From positions 1 through 64,000 of the forward strand of contig VZSE01012305.1 in NCBI GenBank assembly GCA_013398275.1: DNA of 64,000 bases, read 5' to 3'. The notes under the pieces are model-generated. The model worked only from the letters and a program-made list of their open reading frames with translations. It searched no databases and was not told where the DNA came from. The position numbers were made by a program, and so were the translations under genes. Positions within the stretch are counted from its first letter, which is position 1, and every line of letters starts with the position of its first letter. This DNA is from Promerops cafer (taxonomy: Eukaryota; Chordata; Aves; Passeriformes; Nectariniidae). Below are positions 1 through 10,690 of this stretch, piece after piece.

Positions 1-138
1 CGCCGCCGCCGCCGCCCCCGCCGGCGGCACGGGGGGCGCCGGCCCGGGCGGCGAGGAGGGAGAGGTGCCGGCAGTCGGAGGCGCGGAACTGGAGCCGGCT
101 GAGCCCTTCTTCTTCCCTCGGGCGCCCGGAGAATTCAT
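1..138 (-). CDS. SPAST: Spastin, first 46 codons of exon 1 (partial, runs off the left edge)
   Basis: Reading leftward from the ATG at 138-136, the frame is open for exactly 46 codons to base 1. It begins MNSPGARGKKKGS and continues into a Ser/Pro/Ala-rich stretch ending in a run of Ala. Human spastin begins MNSPGGRGKKKGS and is also followed by a Pro/Ala-rich segment, which makes the assignment firm despite the short length. Spastin is a AAA ATPase that severs microtubules and shapes ER and endosomal membranes. Its membrane hairpin, MIT domain, microtubule-binding domain and AAA module all lie beyond the window. The start has T at -3 and A at +4, a weak context. Human spastin is likewise known to start weakly at Met1, so that leaky scanning yields a shorter isoform from a downstream Met. 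The orientation is opposite to DPY30. Confidence 0.9.
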   Translation of the reverse strand, partial: MNSPGARGKKKGSAGSSSAPPTAGTSPSSPPGPAPPVPPAGAAAAA

Positions 139-188
139 TCACCGCCGTCGCCATAACCCACTGCCAGGGACTGACAACAACCGGCCAT
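135..188 (-). other. Upstream ORF in the SPAST leader (17 codons, stop overlaps the main start)
   Basis: The minus-strand ATG at 188-186 lies in GCCATGG, an ideal initiation context with G at -3 and G at +4. The frame runs 17 codons to a TGA at 137-135. That TGA overlaps the SPAST ATG (138-136) as ATGA. A second ATG at 154-152, also with G at -3 and G at +4, opens another frame that overlaps the SPAST coding region out of frame and is still open at base 1. Both matter only if transcription starts upstream of 188, which is likely but not shown. Confidence 0.6.
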
Positions 189-402
189 GGCGATGGCGGC
201 GGCGGCGACGCCCCTTTCGGCCGGCCCAGGGGGAGGGACGGAGGGCGGGATGCGGGCGGCCCCGGCCGGGGGCGGGGAGAGGTGGCACCGCCCCGTGCTA
301 CCGTGGGAGGCGACGGCATGGCGCCTACAGCGGCCGGCCTGCCCCGCTCACACGGCCCGAGGGGCGGGCTCTCGGAGGCGCTCAGCGCTGGGCCTGGAAC
401 GC

Positions 403-735
403 ACAGAATCACAGACTCAATGTGGTTGGAAAAGACTTCTGAGATCATCGAGTCCAGCCTTTGGCCGATGTAAAACTGGACCATAGCAGTAAGTACCACG
501 TCCGGTTCTTGAACGTGGTCGGGGCGGTGACTACCACCTCCTCGGGCAGTCCATTCCAATGTTAAACAACCCTTTCTGTGAAGAAATTCCTCCTAGGGTC
601 TGACCTGGACCACCGCTGGCACAGCCTGAAGCAATGTCCCCTTGTCCTTTCTCTGTCTGCCCGGGAGAAGAGGCCGCCTCCCACCAGGCTACAGCCTCCT
701 TTGGGGAGTTGTACAGAGCGCAGCTCGAAGGTGAA
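403..735 (-). mobile_element. CR1 LINE, 3' end, inside the SPAST promoter island
   Basis: The segment opens with the reverse complement of the CR1 terminal repeat (cacagaatcacagac). It continues with characteristic antisense CR1 3' UTR and ORF2-tail phrases, such as ggttggaaaagacttctgagatcatc, then cctcgggcagtccattccaatg, gtgaagaaattcctcctag and gggagaagaggccgcc. The element therefore lies on the minus strand with its 3' end facing SPAST. It is 5'-truncated, as most CR1 copies are. CpG sites are unusually well kept, which fits residence in an unmethylated promoter. Confidence 0.85.
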
Positions 736-1029
736 AGCACCAGCCCGCTCCAGCCCTGGCCGACGCCGTTCAGTGTCGGCCCATGAAACGCACCGAGTGG
801 ACGGGCGATGAATAATTTAATAGGATTACTTATTCTGACTGGGGTTGTGAGCCGCCTCGCAGGCACAATGCAGCGCAGGTTCCTGGCGCCGCTCCCGCCT
901 GGAGTCATTGCTAGTGGCACACAGGCAGAGCGCGGGGAATTCCCTCGCACGGAGAGGCGTGGAGAGCCAGTCCCCGACGGTGTCCCTGCTCCCGCCGCCG
1001 TGGAGCTGCCCCCGGGAGTGTGCTCCGGT

Positions 1030-2700
1030 GCTTTGTCTGCTCCGCAGCTCTGTCATGGCAATGACAGGCTGTCTCCTCACATGCAGAGAGCTAATGGAAT
1101 TCACTATGCATTATAGATACATCGCTCTGGGGGGAAAAAAAAAAAAAAAAAAATCTTTACTCCATTCTCCTTACCAAAAGTGAACACGCAGTTGTCCAAG
1201 CCCTTGTCAATTATTTGCCCAGCCATAATATTTATTTATTTGTGTCTCTACCAAAGAGATAGATCCTCCAGCTCCCTACTCCTTTCGTTGTGTCAAACCT
1301 TAAAAATGCCTTGGTACCTTTAGTCGAGCAACCTAGGGGAGGGCATCCCTACACTAGCACTTCTGTGCCTACCGCTGTATTCACCACTTCAGCGATCACC
1401 TCCCTCTCTGCTTCAACCTTCCCACCGTTGTGGTTGTGTTGTCTGTTGGCTGATCTTTTTCGCCATTGTTTTGCTTTGTCACACACTCTGTTCTACAAAT
1501 AAAATACTGAGTGATATCAGATGATGACAGATAATCTCTCTGCTGCACCTCTGAACTGCACACAGGAGCTGACACAGTCCCAAAACTGTAGACAGATAAT
1601 TCAGTACACAAGTTTCCCCCAGCTTATAGCAAGAAATGGTGCTTAGTGGGGCATGTTAATTAAAAGGATATGCCAAACTAAAATCATTACTGTCTGCAAT
1701 ATTTTATTCATTCTTCCAAAATTACTATAAAATGACTGGGTTTTTTTCTTGCTTGTTTATGCCTCATAAGGTTACTTCTAGTTGCCCCTGGTAACATGTA
1801 TTTATTTTCTTAAATGACAGAGTGGAGTGGTTTTCTTTTAATGACAGAACAGTACACAGTATATGGTTTTCTTACTGTATAAAATACAGAATTTTATCAC
1901 GTATAACAAACATATAACAACTATTCATGACCTAGACCATTATTAGACAGACAGTGAACCTATCAGTGCTGAAAAAAATGCAGCGATGAACATCAAGTAT
2001 TTTTCTTCTGTGTTTTATAAGGATTATGTACTTCTATTATGAAAATATTATCAAGTATGTTCCAGCCCCCTCATGAGTGGGGAATTTTTTTTTAGTATAC
2101 TTAACTGTCCTTTAAAAATCTCGTTTACTGATATAAAGGTTTAACAGATTTTGTAATACCAAAGAAATTCCAGAAGCTTCAAGCAGTGTTAACACTAAAT
2201 AGCACTCAAAAATGTAAAATAAGCCCGTAACAATAGATTATTGATCTATTGTCTTTATCATCCCACTACTATCTAAAGTATCATCCCATTCCTGAGCAAA
2301 ATAGAAAAGCCAGCGAAACAGTAAGTTTATTAACAAGGACGGATTGAATGACAATAGAAGACAATGTATCTCAACCAATCCTGACTAGTCAGTTTATTCA
2401 GTTATTTTTACTTTTTAAAGAATTTAGAATGACAGGATGACTGAAGCTGATCCCTGGTGAAACCTGAGCAGCTGCGATTTTGTTAAGAGATAAAATTAAT
2501 GGCCAGCACTCACCTTTGAGCAAACCACACTCTACGCAGCTCTGGAAGGTTATTTCACTAAGAAAACCCCACTTTCAGACCCGAATTAACTTCAGCAATG
2601 TTATTTTTCGTGAACACCACAGTGACCTCCCCAGCCACCAAGCCGCATTGATTACGAGCACATGTCGGTACCCCCAAACGCCAGGCTGATTAGGAAGCGA
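1030..2700. other. SPAST-DPY30 spacer, AT-rich
   Basis: This stretch between the two promoter islands is AT-rich, contains an A-tract at about 1136-1152, and shows only short chance frames. No exon, RNA gene or repeat was recognised. Confidence 0.6.
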
Positions 2701-3140
2701 TCACATCCCGGGAGTTTTATTCCCGACAGCTCGCCTGGGGACACAACCCGTCCGGGCCTCGCGCTCCGCCCCGCCCTCCCCGCGGCCGGCGCCGGGGCTG
2801 GGTGGAGCCCGCCCGACCCGCGCAGNTGGCCGGGGCACGGCCGGGGGCGGCGCCCGTACGTGGCCCGCGGTTGCGGCGCGGCCCCAACCCAGCCGGGCCC
2901 GGCCCGCGGGGTTTCTCGGGGCGCTGTGGCGTGGGGTAGGATGGGATGGGGTGGGGTGGCGGGCACGGGAGGGATGGACGGAGGGAGGGAAGGAAGGAGG
3001 GAAAGGGTTGTGTCCGGCTTCCTGGGGGGATGAGTGCTGTATTTTCTAATCCCAGTACTGCGGATGTAGCGCGAAACTTAAAGGTACTGCTCGGTTCTGT
3101 GTGCGGGAGAAACCAGTTCAAGTTTGGCGCGGGGGGGAGC
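2700..3140 (+). promoter_or_regulatory. DPY30: DPY30 CpG island and 5' UTR exon region
   Basis: A compact GC- and CpG-rich block lies immediately upstream of the first DPY30 coding exon, with AT-rich sequence on its left. It should contain the transcription start and the non-coding first exon. A possible donor (AAAG|GTACTG) sits at 3083/3084, but I cannot prove its use. One base is undetermined (N at 2826). The 2938-3010 part is an exceptionally G-rich run. Confidence 0.7.
2938..3010 (+). repeat. G-rich tract, potential G-quadruplex
   Basis: The plus strand carries more than ten closely spaced GGG or GGGG runs, from gtaggatgggatggggtgggg through ggagggagggaaggaagg. It lies just downstream of the CpG-dense core of the DPY30 island. 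The density of G runs satisfies the usual pattern for G-quadruplex formation. Formation in the cell is inference. Confidence 0.6.
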
Positions 3141-3307
3141 ACGGAGCAACTCCCTCTGCTTTCTAGTAATTGTGCCTTGGTAACCATTAGTAACCAAGTG
3201 ATGCAATATCACTTAGCTCACATGGGCTTCATCGCAGCCTGCTGACCAGTTTTTTTCTTGCTTTCCAAGATCTTCCTGTACGTCCATCAAATTTCGCATT
3301 TCAAATC

Positions 3308-3343
3308 ATGGAGGGAGAACAGATTATGGAGGGACAGCCACAG
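3308..3343 (+). CDS. DPY30: DPY30 coding exon 1 (residues 1-12)
   Basis: The exon starts after the acceptor AG at 3268-3269 with 38 bases of 5' UTR, then the ATG at 3308. It encodes MEGEQIMEGQPQ and ends in CAG before the donor gtatta. A second in-frame ATG at codon 7 exists, but the first matches the family start. Confidence 0.95.
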
Positions 3344-6300
3344 GTATTACAAGAAATGTTTTATGTGGATTATGTTGTATGCATAAAAAGAGCATTTTAG
3401 CTTTGCTAACCATGTGTTATTTTACAGGTTCCGGAAAATCCTCATTCTGAATACGGCCTCACTGAAAATGTAGAGGTAACAAAGATTTTGTTGCAGTCAC
3501 ATTTGTGATTAGGGGAAGAAAGTTGAATCCTAAGTCTAACTTCAGAAAATGTAGTAGTCTCAATGGAGCCAAGCAATACCTGTCCTTTGTGGAAATGGCT
3601 GTAAATATATTTTCCGTTGTGCTATTTCCATTGTGCTAAATGGTACCAAAGTAAATAATGAGCCTTTTAATGAGTTGGGTTTGAAGTATTTTATGATTAT
3701 TATCTGTTCTATTGCTATCTGTGAGAGATATATATTATGGCACAAAAAAAGCCATCCACATTAGGCTCAACCTGTGCTGAGTAGACTGGGACAATCACTT
3801 CCTAACTCTATGGCATTTATTTACTCTTCTTATTAAAGGAAATCCTTCAGTTTTCCTTCATTATAAGTTCCTACTCTGTGCTAAGCTTTTTCAGAAACTA
3901 CTTTAAAACTTCTTCTGAGACTCATCTCTTGTTACTGCTTGCCTTTATGCCTCAGCTTCCATGGTTCCTGAAGAACCATAACACATTGGTCCCATGCCAG
4001 TAGATTCATGTACATTGCACTGAATACATTTGATTTACTGGCAGTGGGAGGGTATCACTTTTCAACTACAGTTAATGGTGTAAGAACACCATTCAGCACT
4101 TTTTGATCAAAAAGTACAAGTGTCCATCTATACTTGAGTAGAGCACAGTCACAAAGTACTTGACTTTAGCAGAGTCCTCTTTGTCAGGCTTCACCTGAAT
4201 TCCTTGTGCTTTTAGCATTTTGTTTTAGAAGCACGTGTACAGGAGCCATCTAACTGAGACTCTTGTTAGTAGTCATTCCTGTCTTAGTGATGTAGAGTTC
4301 AAATCAGTGAATGCAAAAGCAGAAATAAAAATCACTGGGATTGGATGTCTTCTCTTGTAGAAAACTTACAACTTCTAAACATTGTTTCCCAAAACCATAG
4401 GAATTTAACAGAAGGTTCCTCTGGATTAGGTTTCTGTGCAAGGAAAAATATGCACTTAAATATTCTTGAAAGATGTAAAGAAATTATTGCCATTGAATTG
4501 CAGAGGTGGGTACTTTGCACACGCAATTCAAGGTAGATTGTGGCTGCTAATGTTCATTCACTTTTTTTTTTTACTTCAGAGGATAGTAGAAAATGAGAAA
4601 CTAAATGCCGAGAAAACATCAAAGCAGAAGGTGGATCTTCAGTCATTACCCACGCGTGCCTACTTGGATCAGACAGTTGTACCTATCTTGCTACAGGGAC
4701 TTGCTGTTCTTGCAAAAGAGAGGTAAGATGCTTCCATGTTCCTTCTGTTCCTAGGAAGATGTAGGTCTCAAACTTTGGCAGTGCAGCACCTTTCAGGCCT
4801 CACACACCAGATACGGTTTTGCTCTTTGTAAGATCGTCATTACAACAGGTTTGTGAACCTATGAATTACTGTGTTTGACCATGCAGGATGGGTTCCTCTC
4901 TTAGGTGCATGTGACATGATAGGAGTTATTTATTGAATTCATGTTCTCCCAGTGAGGTACGCTACTGCTAAAGTTTTACAGGGAAAAATGGGAGGAGTTT
5001 TGTTATAACTTTTATCATGTAATTCACCTTAGAGAAGCAAGGCAAGAGGATGTTCTAGTTCTGAAGATTTTTGTAGTGTGGAATTATGAACAGTTCTGCT
5101 TGACATTTAAGAGAAGGAAAGACAAATCAGGCATGACATGTATCTTTGTCAGAGATTAAAATACTTTCTAAAGGGTGTGGCTGAGCCTGCATTGACAACA
5201 TAGTAAGAAGCAGACTGATGGTTCATCCTCTGAGTAAAGATTATGCTGTTGAGGTGCCCCAGCTTTCTTTACCACTCAGTGTGGAAAGGTATCCTTCAAT
5301 AACAGCAAACAGGTGTTCATCTTAACAGAACTAATTTCTAGCCTTTTGGTGTATCCTCACTAGTGGCAAATCATACTGCGTGTAACCTTGTCTCAAACTG
5401 AAATAATACAATCAAAAGCTGGTATAGATGACCATAATTGTATCATGGCACTACAGTCAGAAAAACCAGCAACAGTGTATGAACTTCAAAAGGGTTTGGG
5501 AATTTAAACTGCAGTGTACAGACAGCTAATTAAGCAAAACTAGGCACCTAGGAAGGTCCACCCAATGTGCTCACCTGAGGGCTGTGCAGATCTTCAGCTG
5601 GCATCTGTGGGAATTCTGCTGCAGACTCAATGTAAAGCACAGCCCAAGGGTAATACCCCACCCTTACACTGGATACTTGTGTGACACTTTTCCCTTGCCA
5701 TTCCCCTTGCCATTCCCCTTGCCATTCCCCTTGCCATTTCCCTTGCCTTTCCCTTTCCCTTCCCTTTGCCTTTCCCTTTCCCTTCCCCTTGCCTTCCTTG
5801 CCTTTTTTACATCATCTTTAAGGGGGCTCATCACCAGAGTGAAATTGGCTAATTGATAGGAGGGATTGGGGAGCATACAGGTAAAAATCTGAATAGTATG
5901 AACCTGCCAGGTCAAACTTGCAGTTCAGCTAAGCATAATAAACCCTCTGAAGTGAAAAAGCTGAACTATCAGCTCTGCTGTATAATCTACTGCTTAAAAT
6001 TGAACAAGAAAGTAAACTAGTGGATGCTAAGTTCTTTATCAAAGGAATATAGAAATGTTCAGGGAACAGCCCAGTACATCTGATGATCATGCCTGGAATT
6101 CAGGAGAAATTACCATCCAGGATAGTGAGCATATGGGTAAATTACATATTTGGGAGGAGGACAACACAATTTTTGTCAGATCTTTTAAGTGTCTTAGAGT
6201 TTACTCAAGGAGTCAGTAAGCATACATAAACAGGAATGCAGATGATGCAGTCTGTCTGTTTAAATTTTCAGTTTTTCACATAGTTACTAATAGCTTTTAA

Positions 6301-8103
6301 AGAGAGTTAGTTGCTGCTGGGATTAAAGGAAACGCCTTTATATGGATGAGGAACTGATGGGAAGATATGAGATAGAGGGTACAAGTAAATGTCGAATTTT
6401 CACGGTGAAATGAGCTCAACACTAGAATCATGGAAAAGATCACTTAAAACAATTTGAAGAAGTGGCTGACAAAAGTTGCTAGTGAGACTGAGTTTTACAG
6501 AATAGATTAGGGAGTTTTGTGTTTCAGTTTCTGTTTGTTTCTTAAGTTGATCAATTGTAAATGATTGCACAGGAACTTCATAAAACTGTGAAGACTGCCA
6601 TGAAAAATTTGACAGAAAGTGACATTGAATCCAAATAAACATAAAATCGTGCACCTCAGAGGGTAGTGAAAAACACTACTGACAAAATGTTAGGTTCTGA
6701 GCTGGAAATTACCCTTGTAGAAAAATGTCGTTGAACTGTTATACGTATATGTCAATGCAATGCTTTAATCAAAAATAAATTCTGAATGGTAGGACTTAGA
6801 AATTGAAGGGGTAAAACCAACTTAAAATTAAAGGGGCAAAAAACAAGCGTAATGTCACTATTTAAATTTGTGATGTTCTTGTATTTTTAATATTACGTGT
6901 AATTCCCCTGTATTCTGGTGGAATGTGAAAAAGTGAGAGTCACAAGGTGGTCAGAAGTATGGAATGCTATCTGTATACGGAGTGACTGAATAGATGATAT
7001 CTAGAAAAGAGGCTTCTGTGGATGAACATATTAGGAGCCTGTTAAATCACAACAGCACAGAGATGATGGATTGGGATGGACTGTTCATTATCTCTTCTGA
7101 TACAGTAATCAAATTAAACGAAGCAGGTAGCAAATTTATAACAAACAAAAGGGCTGATTCTTCACAGGTCTCATAATTAAGCTATCTTTTTTTGCTTTCA
7201 GTTGAGGACATTAACATTTTATTTGTGCTCAAGAGGCAACTGGTCAAAGCTGTAGAGGAATCCACCCAGGACTATTAAGGGTGCTAGCTCAGAAATTGGT
7301 ACATGCTTGGAAGCCAAAAGGATGGTCCCAAGAAGTATCTCTGCATATTTTTGTTGTTGTTGTTTTTGTGCTCTTTATAGGCATATTTGCTCACTTCCAG
7401 ACCTTTGGTTTGACCTACTGTGGAATAAGTATGTCATTTATTCTGTGGACAGAATCCAGATTAGCAGGATTCACATGGTATAGCTGGAGGAGTTATTTTA
7501 AAAAAAACTACAGACTAAGGCCAGTGATCAAAAGAATTTAGTATTGACTACTTGCAAGTTACAGCACTTCTCAAACTTGAAGATTTGTTGTATTCGTTTC
7601 AGTTGCCAGAAACCATGAAAACAACTCTTAATGCACTAAACTACACAATAACCACTTGAAAAAAAAAATCAAGTAAAAAAGCAGAGATTCAGTTTTACTT
7701 TAAATAGCATGAGTTAAAGAAATAGGCAAATTCACGTCATATCCAATGATGTACATACAGTATTTATGCTTACAGACTATAGTTTTAGGTATGTTCTAGC
7801 AATTTTGTAACATTGAACCAGCAGTGACTAAGACCCGTTTTTAAAAACTTTCTCATTAGATACAGACTGGAAATTTACAGTCACTCTAGGTAATTGGTCA
7901 TCTCTAAATCAATGCTTAGAAGTGTTTGGGAGGAGTTATGTTGCTTTTAAGGGAAGGTGATCGGTCCTTCAGCTACCTAATTTCATATAATAAAAAATAA
8001 TTGCTTTCAATTTACTTTTTTTCTTTGCAGACCGCCCAATCCCATTGAATTTCTAGCAGCATATCTTTTAAAAAACAAGTCACAATTTGAGGACCGAAAT
8101 TAA
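3308..8103 (+). CDS. DPY30: DPY30, core subunit of H3K4 methyltransferase complexes (complete, 4 coding exons)
   Basis: Joining 3308-3343, 3428-3475, 4580-4722 and 8031-8103 gives a 300-nt reading frame: 99 residues plus TAA, the same length as human DPY30. Every junction is GT-AG and the phases agree (0, 0, 2). Residues 1-45 form the variable acidic N-terminus. About 46-95 form the Dpy-30 motif, with the near-invariant LPTRAYLDQTVVPILLQGL, AKERPPNPIEFL and the C-terminal QFEDRN. In this family the motif is a two-helix bundle that dimerises and binds ASH2L. That places DPY30 in the WDR5-RBBP5-ASH2L-DPY30 module that stimulates MLL/SET1 methylation of histone H3 lysine 4 in the nucleus. The gene is head-to-head with SPAST and in tandem with MEMO1. 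The N-terminus differs from human at several positions, while residues 46-99 are almost identical. Confidence 0.97.
3428..3475 (+). CDS. DPY30: DPY30 coding exon 2 (residues 13-28)
   Basis: A 48-nt micro-exon, phase 0 at both ends, flanked by tttacag and gtaaca. It encodes VPENPHSEYGLTENVE, matching the human N-terminal segment with few changes. The intron before it is only 84 nt, among the shortest in the window. Confidence 0.95.
4580..4722 (+). CDS. DPY30: DPY30 coding exon 3 (residues 29-76)
   Basis: The exon follows a long T-tract and acttcag and ends AAAGAGAG before gtaagatg, splitting the Arg76 codon after its second base. It carries most of the Dpy-30 motif, including LPTRAYLDQTVVPILL and LAVLAKER. 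Confidence 0.97.
5690..5805. repeat. Minisatellite with 12-bp unit in a DPY30 intron
   Basis: Four clean units of ttgccattcccc lie at 5695-5742, the last with one change. They decay rightward into shorter ccttt/ccctt pyrimidine repeats to about 5805. The plus strand is almost purely C/T. Confidence 0.85.
6180..7290 (+). mobile_element. Ancient CR1-like LINE, ORF2 to 3' part, in a DPY30 intron
   Basis: Degraded but ordered CR1 ORF2 landmarks appear on the plus strand. A reverse-transcriptase active-site remnant (gcagatgatgc, reading A-D-D) is at about 6238-6250. The segment around 6610-6660 resembles the usual CR1 stretch for a Met-Lys-Phe-Asn-x-x-Lys-x-Lys motif. The segment around 7085-7170 resembles the CR1 phrase for conserved Arg-Phe-x-x-Asn-Lys-Arg. 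Stops and indels break all frames, so the copy is old and inactive. The boundaries are approximate. Confidence 0.55.
8031..8103 (+). CDS. DPY30: DPY30 last coding exon (residues 76-99 and stop)
   Basis: The exon follows a strong pyrimidine tract and ttctttgcag. It completes Arg76 and encodes PPNPIEFLAAYLLKNKSQFEDRN, ending in TAA at 8101-8103. This second helix of the Dpy-30 motif supplies much of the dimer interface in the known family structures. Confidence 0.97.
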
Positions 8104-8240
8104 CTCCATAAAAATGAGGACAGTTTGGCTGCTAGACTGAAATGTTCATTTGCCGCAGTTTGTTTTCTGCTGTAAAAATCCTTTGGCCACGTTGTTGTCT
8201 TTCTTAACTGCACAATTTGCTTTATCTTTTGAGTTTATTT

Positions 8241-8246
8241 AATAAA
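8241..8246 (+). terminator. DPY30: DPY30 poly(A) signal
   Basis: The canonical AATAAA lies 138 nt after the stop codon. About 20-30 nt further on there is a T/GT-rich stretch (ttgttctcttgtttt), the usual downstream element. This implies a short 3' UTR of roughly 160 nt. Confidence 0.8.
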
Positions 8247-8269
8247 GAATACTTTACATTTAATTGTTC

Positions 8270-10690
8270 TCTTGTTTTAAACTAGCTATTAAGTGACTTT
8301 CAAAATAAAGTACTGAAACTGCACTACTGAATGAAAGTCTGAATAATTCCATGGGGCTACGTCCTCTAAATGCATGACATAAAGGGGACAATTCATTACA
8401 AGAATCACATGGCTGATAATTTATATAACTTAATTTGGTTTTATATAGCACCCTCCAGTGTAACATGCCTAAACAGAAAGCAAACAAATGCAGAACAATT
8501 AAAATTTATTAAGTAGAGAGGAGAGAAATGGCTTCAGAACACCAGGAAATGGGTTTAGTTAAAACAAACAATGAGATCCAGCAGCTGAACAGATCACCTA
8601 CAGACAGCATCCAGTGTCTGACATAGGTACATTAATGAGGTGTGCTGTTCAGCATTTGTCATTGATCCTATGACTGGATTCAGCTGAAACAGAATGAATT
8701 TGGAAGTGACTTATAACAGTTTTGTAATTCAGGTCTCTGTACTGCTACCCTTAGTTGAATTGTGTAAAAACTTGCAGGGACTGAGGTCTTGCTGTTAGTC
8801 TTAGTATGAAGGTTCTCACTATTTTACATATATCTTAGTATCTTAAAACACAAACATTGAATTAGTACAGTCTAAGAGCAGTAAGAGTGGGGAACAAAAA
8901 TTGAAAGAAGCCTGCAAACCCCAAATCAAGCCTAAAAGCTGTGTTTTGGAAAATGTACCAAAATTTGGAAGGAGATTACTAATTCTACTGCATTGTGATA
9001 AACACATTCTCCATCAAACAGTGACACTAAAAAGATACTGAAAGGATTTTAACAACAGTGTTTTGACTTTCTGGAATGAGTAATAACATTTAAGTGAAGA
9101 CAAGGAAACACCATAAGGACTTGGTACTGCTATTTTTATTGCTAAAATGGCATTCCAACATTTCATAAGAAACAACTTTGCAAGAATGTAAGAACTGTGA
9201 AATGCAAAGGGAATCTATGCTGCTCCTTAGCTTCTATGTTGAGAATTTGTGCAAGACTGAACAATAAGAAGCAGTTTCACTTTTAATCCTCCCCAGACAG
9301 AGCAATTTTCATAGATTTTTGTACCTGAATTCAGTATACAATCAGATTTCTTACCTCACAGTAACACCTGTCAAGCAGCTGCACAAAACTTGAAACACTC
9401 TGGCTTCCTGCACAGCTCTTGCATCAACCTGGAATCTCAAAGCATCGGTCCCAGTACTGAGGGAAGCTGTCCCTGCCAGCAGCGTGCCATCTACTCAGCT
9501 GCTGGCATCACTGGTATGTGGTGTGTGCTATTATTTTCCCAACTAGGCTAGAGACTTAATTCAAGTGAATGAAAAAGCCATGTTCACACAGTGATGATGG
9601 TAGAAGATTTACTGCAGCAGCTTTTCTGGGCAGCCTTTTCTAAGAAATAATTTGTAATGTGACTAGCAGCAGTGAACTCAGCAGCTCTAAGAATTAAATC
9701 TTAGTGATTCCTGTGAAGGTATGACAAGTCAACAAAACAAGCACAAGAATTTTCTTTTACTTGTTAAATTGGCTTCACCCATTGATATCTTCTGCACAGA
9801 AGATACACTGTAACAGGAATAAGTAGCAAGTAAATGCCTATATTATCTAGTTCTCAGTTACAAAAGTAATGATAAAGTCTACATTTTAAAAGCATTTACT
9901 TGTTTTAAACTACAAAACAATGAAAATTCTGTGAAGAGACTTGACAGATGCTTGCTATCCCAATTTAATCTAGAAAGTGGTACTGTTTTTCCATAGGAAA
10001 TAACAGTTCTGAAAGCTTCATGATAAATTGTATTTAATTTTGAAATACAAATACATTTACAGTAAAAGCTTGAAGAAATACTTGAAAATGGAAACTTTAG
10101 ATGTATGACAGGCCACTGCTAAGTAGCTGAAAGCCATTATCTCCTTTTTTTTAAAATTATTTTTTTAGTGTTCACTACCCCAGGTAACTGAGTATATGCT
10201 CCAAATGGCAGTAAAATTGAGTAGAAAATAAAGTGGAATACCTAGTTTACTTGACTACATGCCTTTCAGGATGACTATTTTAGATCTACAATATCCAGAA
10301 GTTACTATTCAGTAACTGTGAAAGAATTATGTATGTGTCAAATGCAGTATTTTGAAGTGTGCCTTTTTAACTGCTTCCACTGAGAACACTGTCTTTTACC
10401 TGGAAGGTAACGATGACAGGAGAGGATTTCTCACTAAAAGCAATTCTGATCAAAGGATTCTACATCCTTCTATTCTGAAGCCTGTTACCACCTAAAATTA
10501 CAGTTTGACTTGCCAAATCATTTTTTTTTTTTCTCCTCTGATTTATCAAGGACTTTCTCAAAAATCAGGATGTGTCCATTTTATTTTCTGAGGCGCTGTC
10601 ACCATTGTAAAAGCAGTCTGATCAACTGAAGAAAAGTCTGAAGAACTTTTCTCTCCCCATCAGACTGAAACTTGGAAAGAACCCTCCAAC
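8270..10690. other. DPY30-MEMO1 intergenic, left part
   Basis: AT-rich sequence without a recognisable exon, RNA gene or repeat. All open frames are short and unrelated to any family I know. Confidence 0.5.

Larger units (their letters stand above)
1..1030 (-). promoter_or_regulatory. SPAST: CpG-rich SPAST promoter and 5' UTR region
   Basis: GC content and CpG density are very high from 1 to about 400 and stay elevated to about 1030, then drop abruptly into AT-rich sequence. This is the expected location of the SPAST transcription start, since the coding start is at 138 and reads leftward. I see no TATA box. Bases 403-735 of the island are a CR1 tail that still carries many CpGs. The exact start site cannot be placed from sequence alone. 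Confidence 0.75.

Noticed and set aside
65..486. Plus-strand frames of 60-125 codons at the left edge
   Set aside because: They are antisense to the SPAST exon and leader. The Arg/Pro/Gly-rich translation reflects GC-rich composition.
531..1104. Minus- and plus-strand frames over 90-139 codons
   Set aside because: They lie largely in the CR1 tail and the SPAST CpG island. The peptides do not match CR1 ORF2 cleanly or any host protein.
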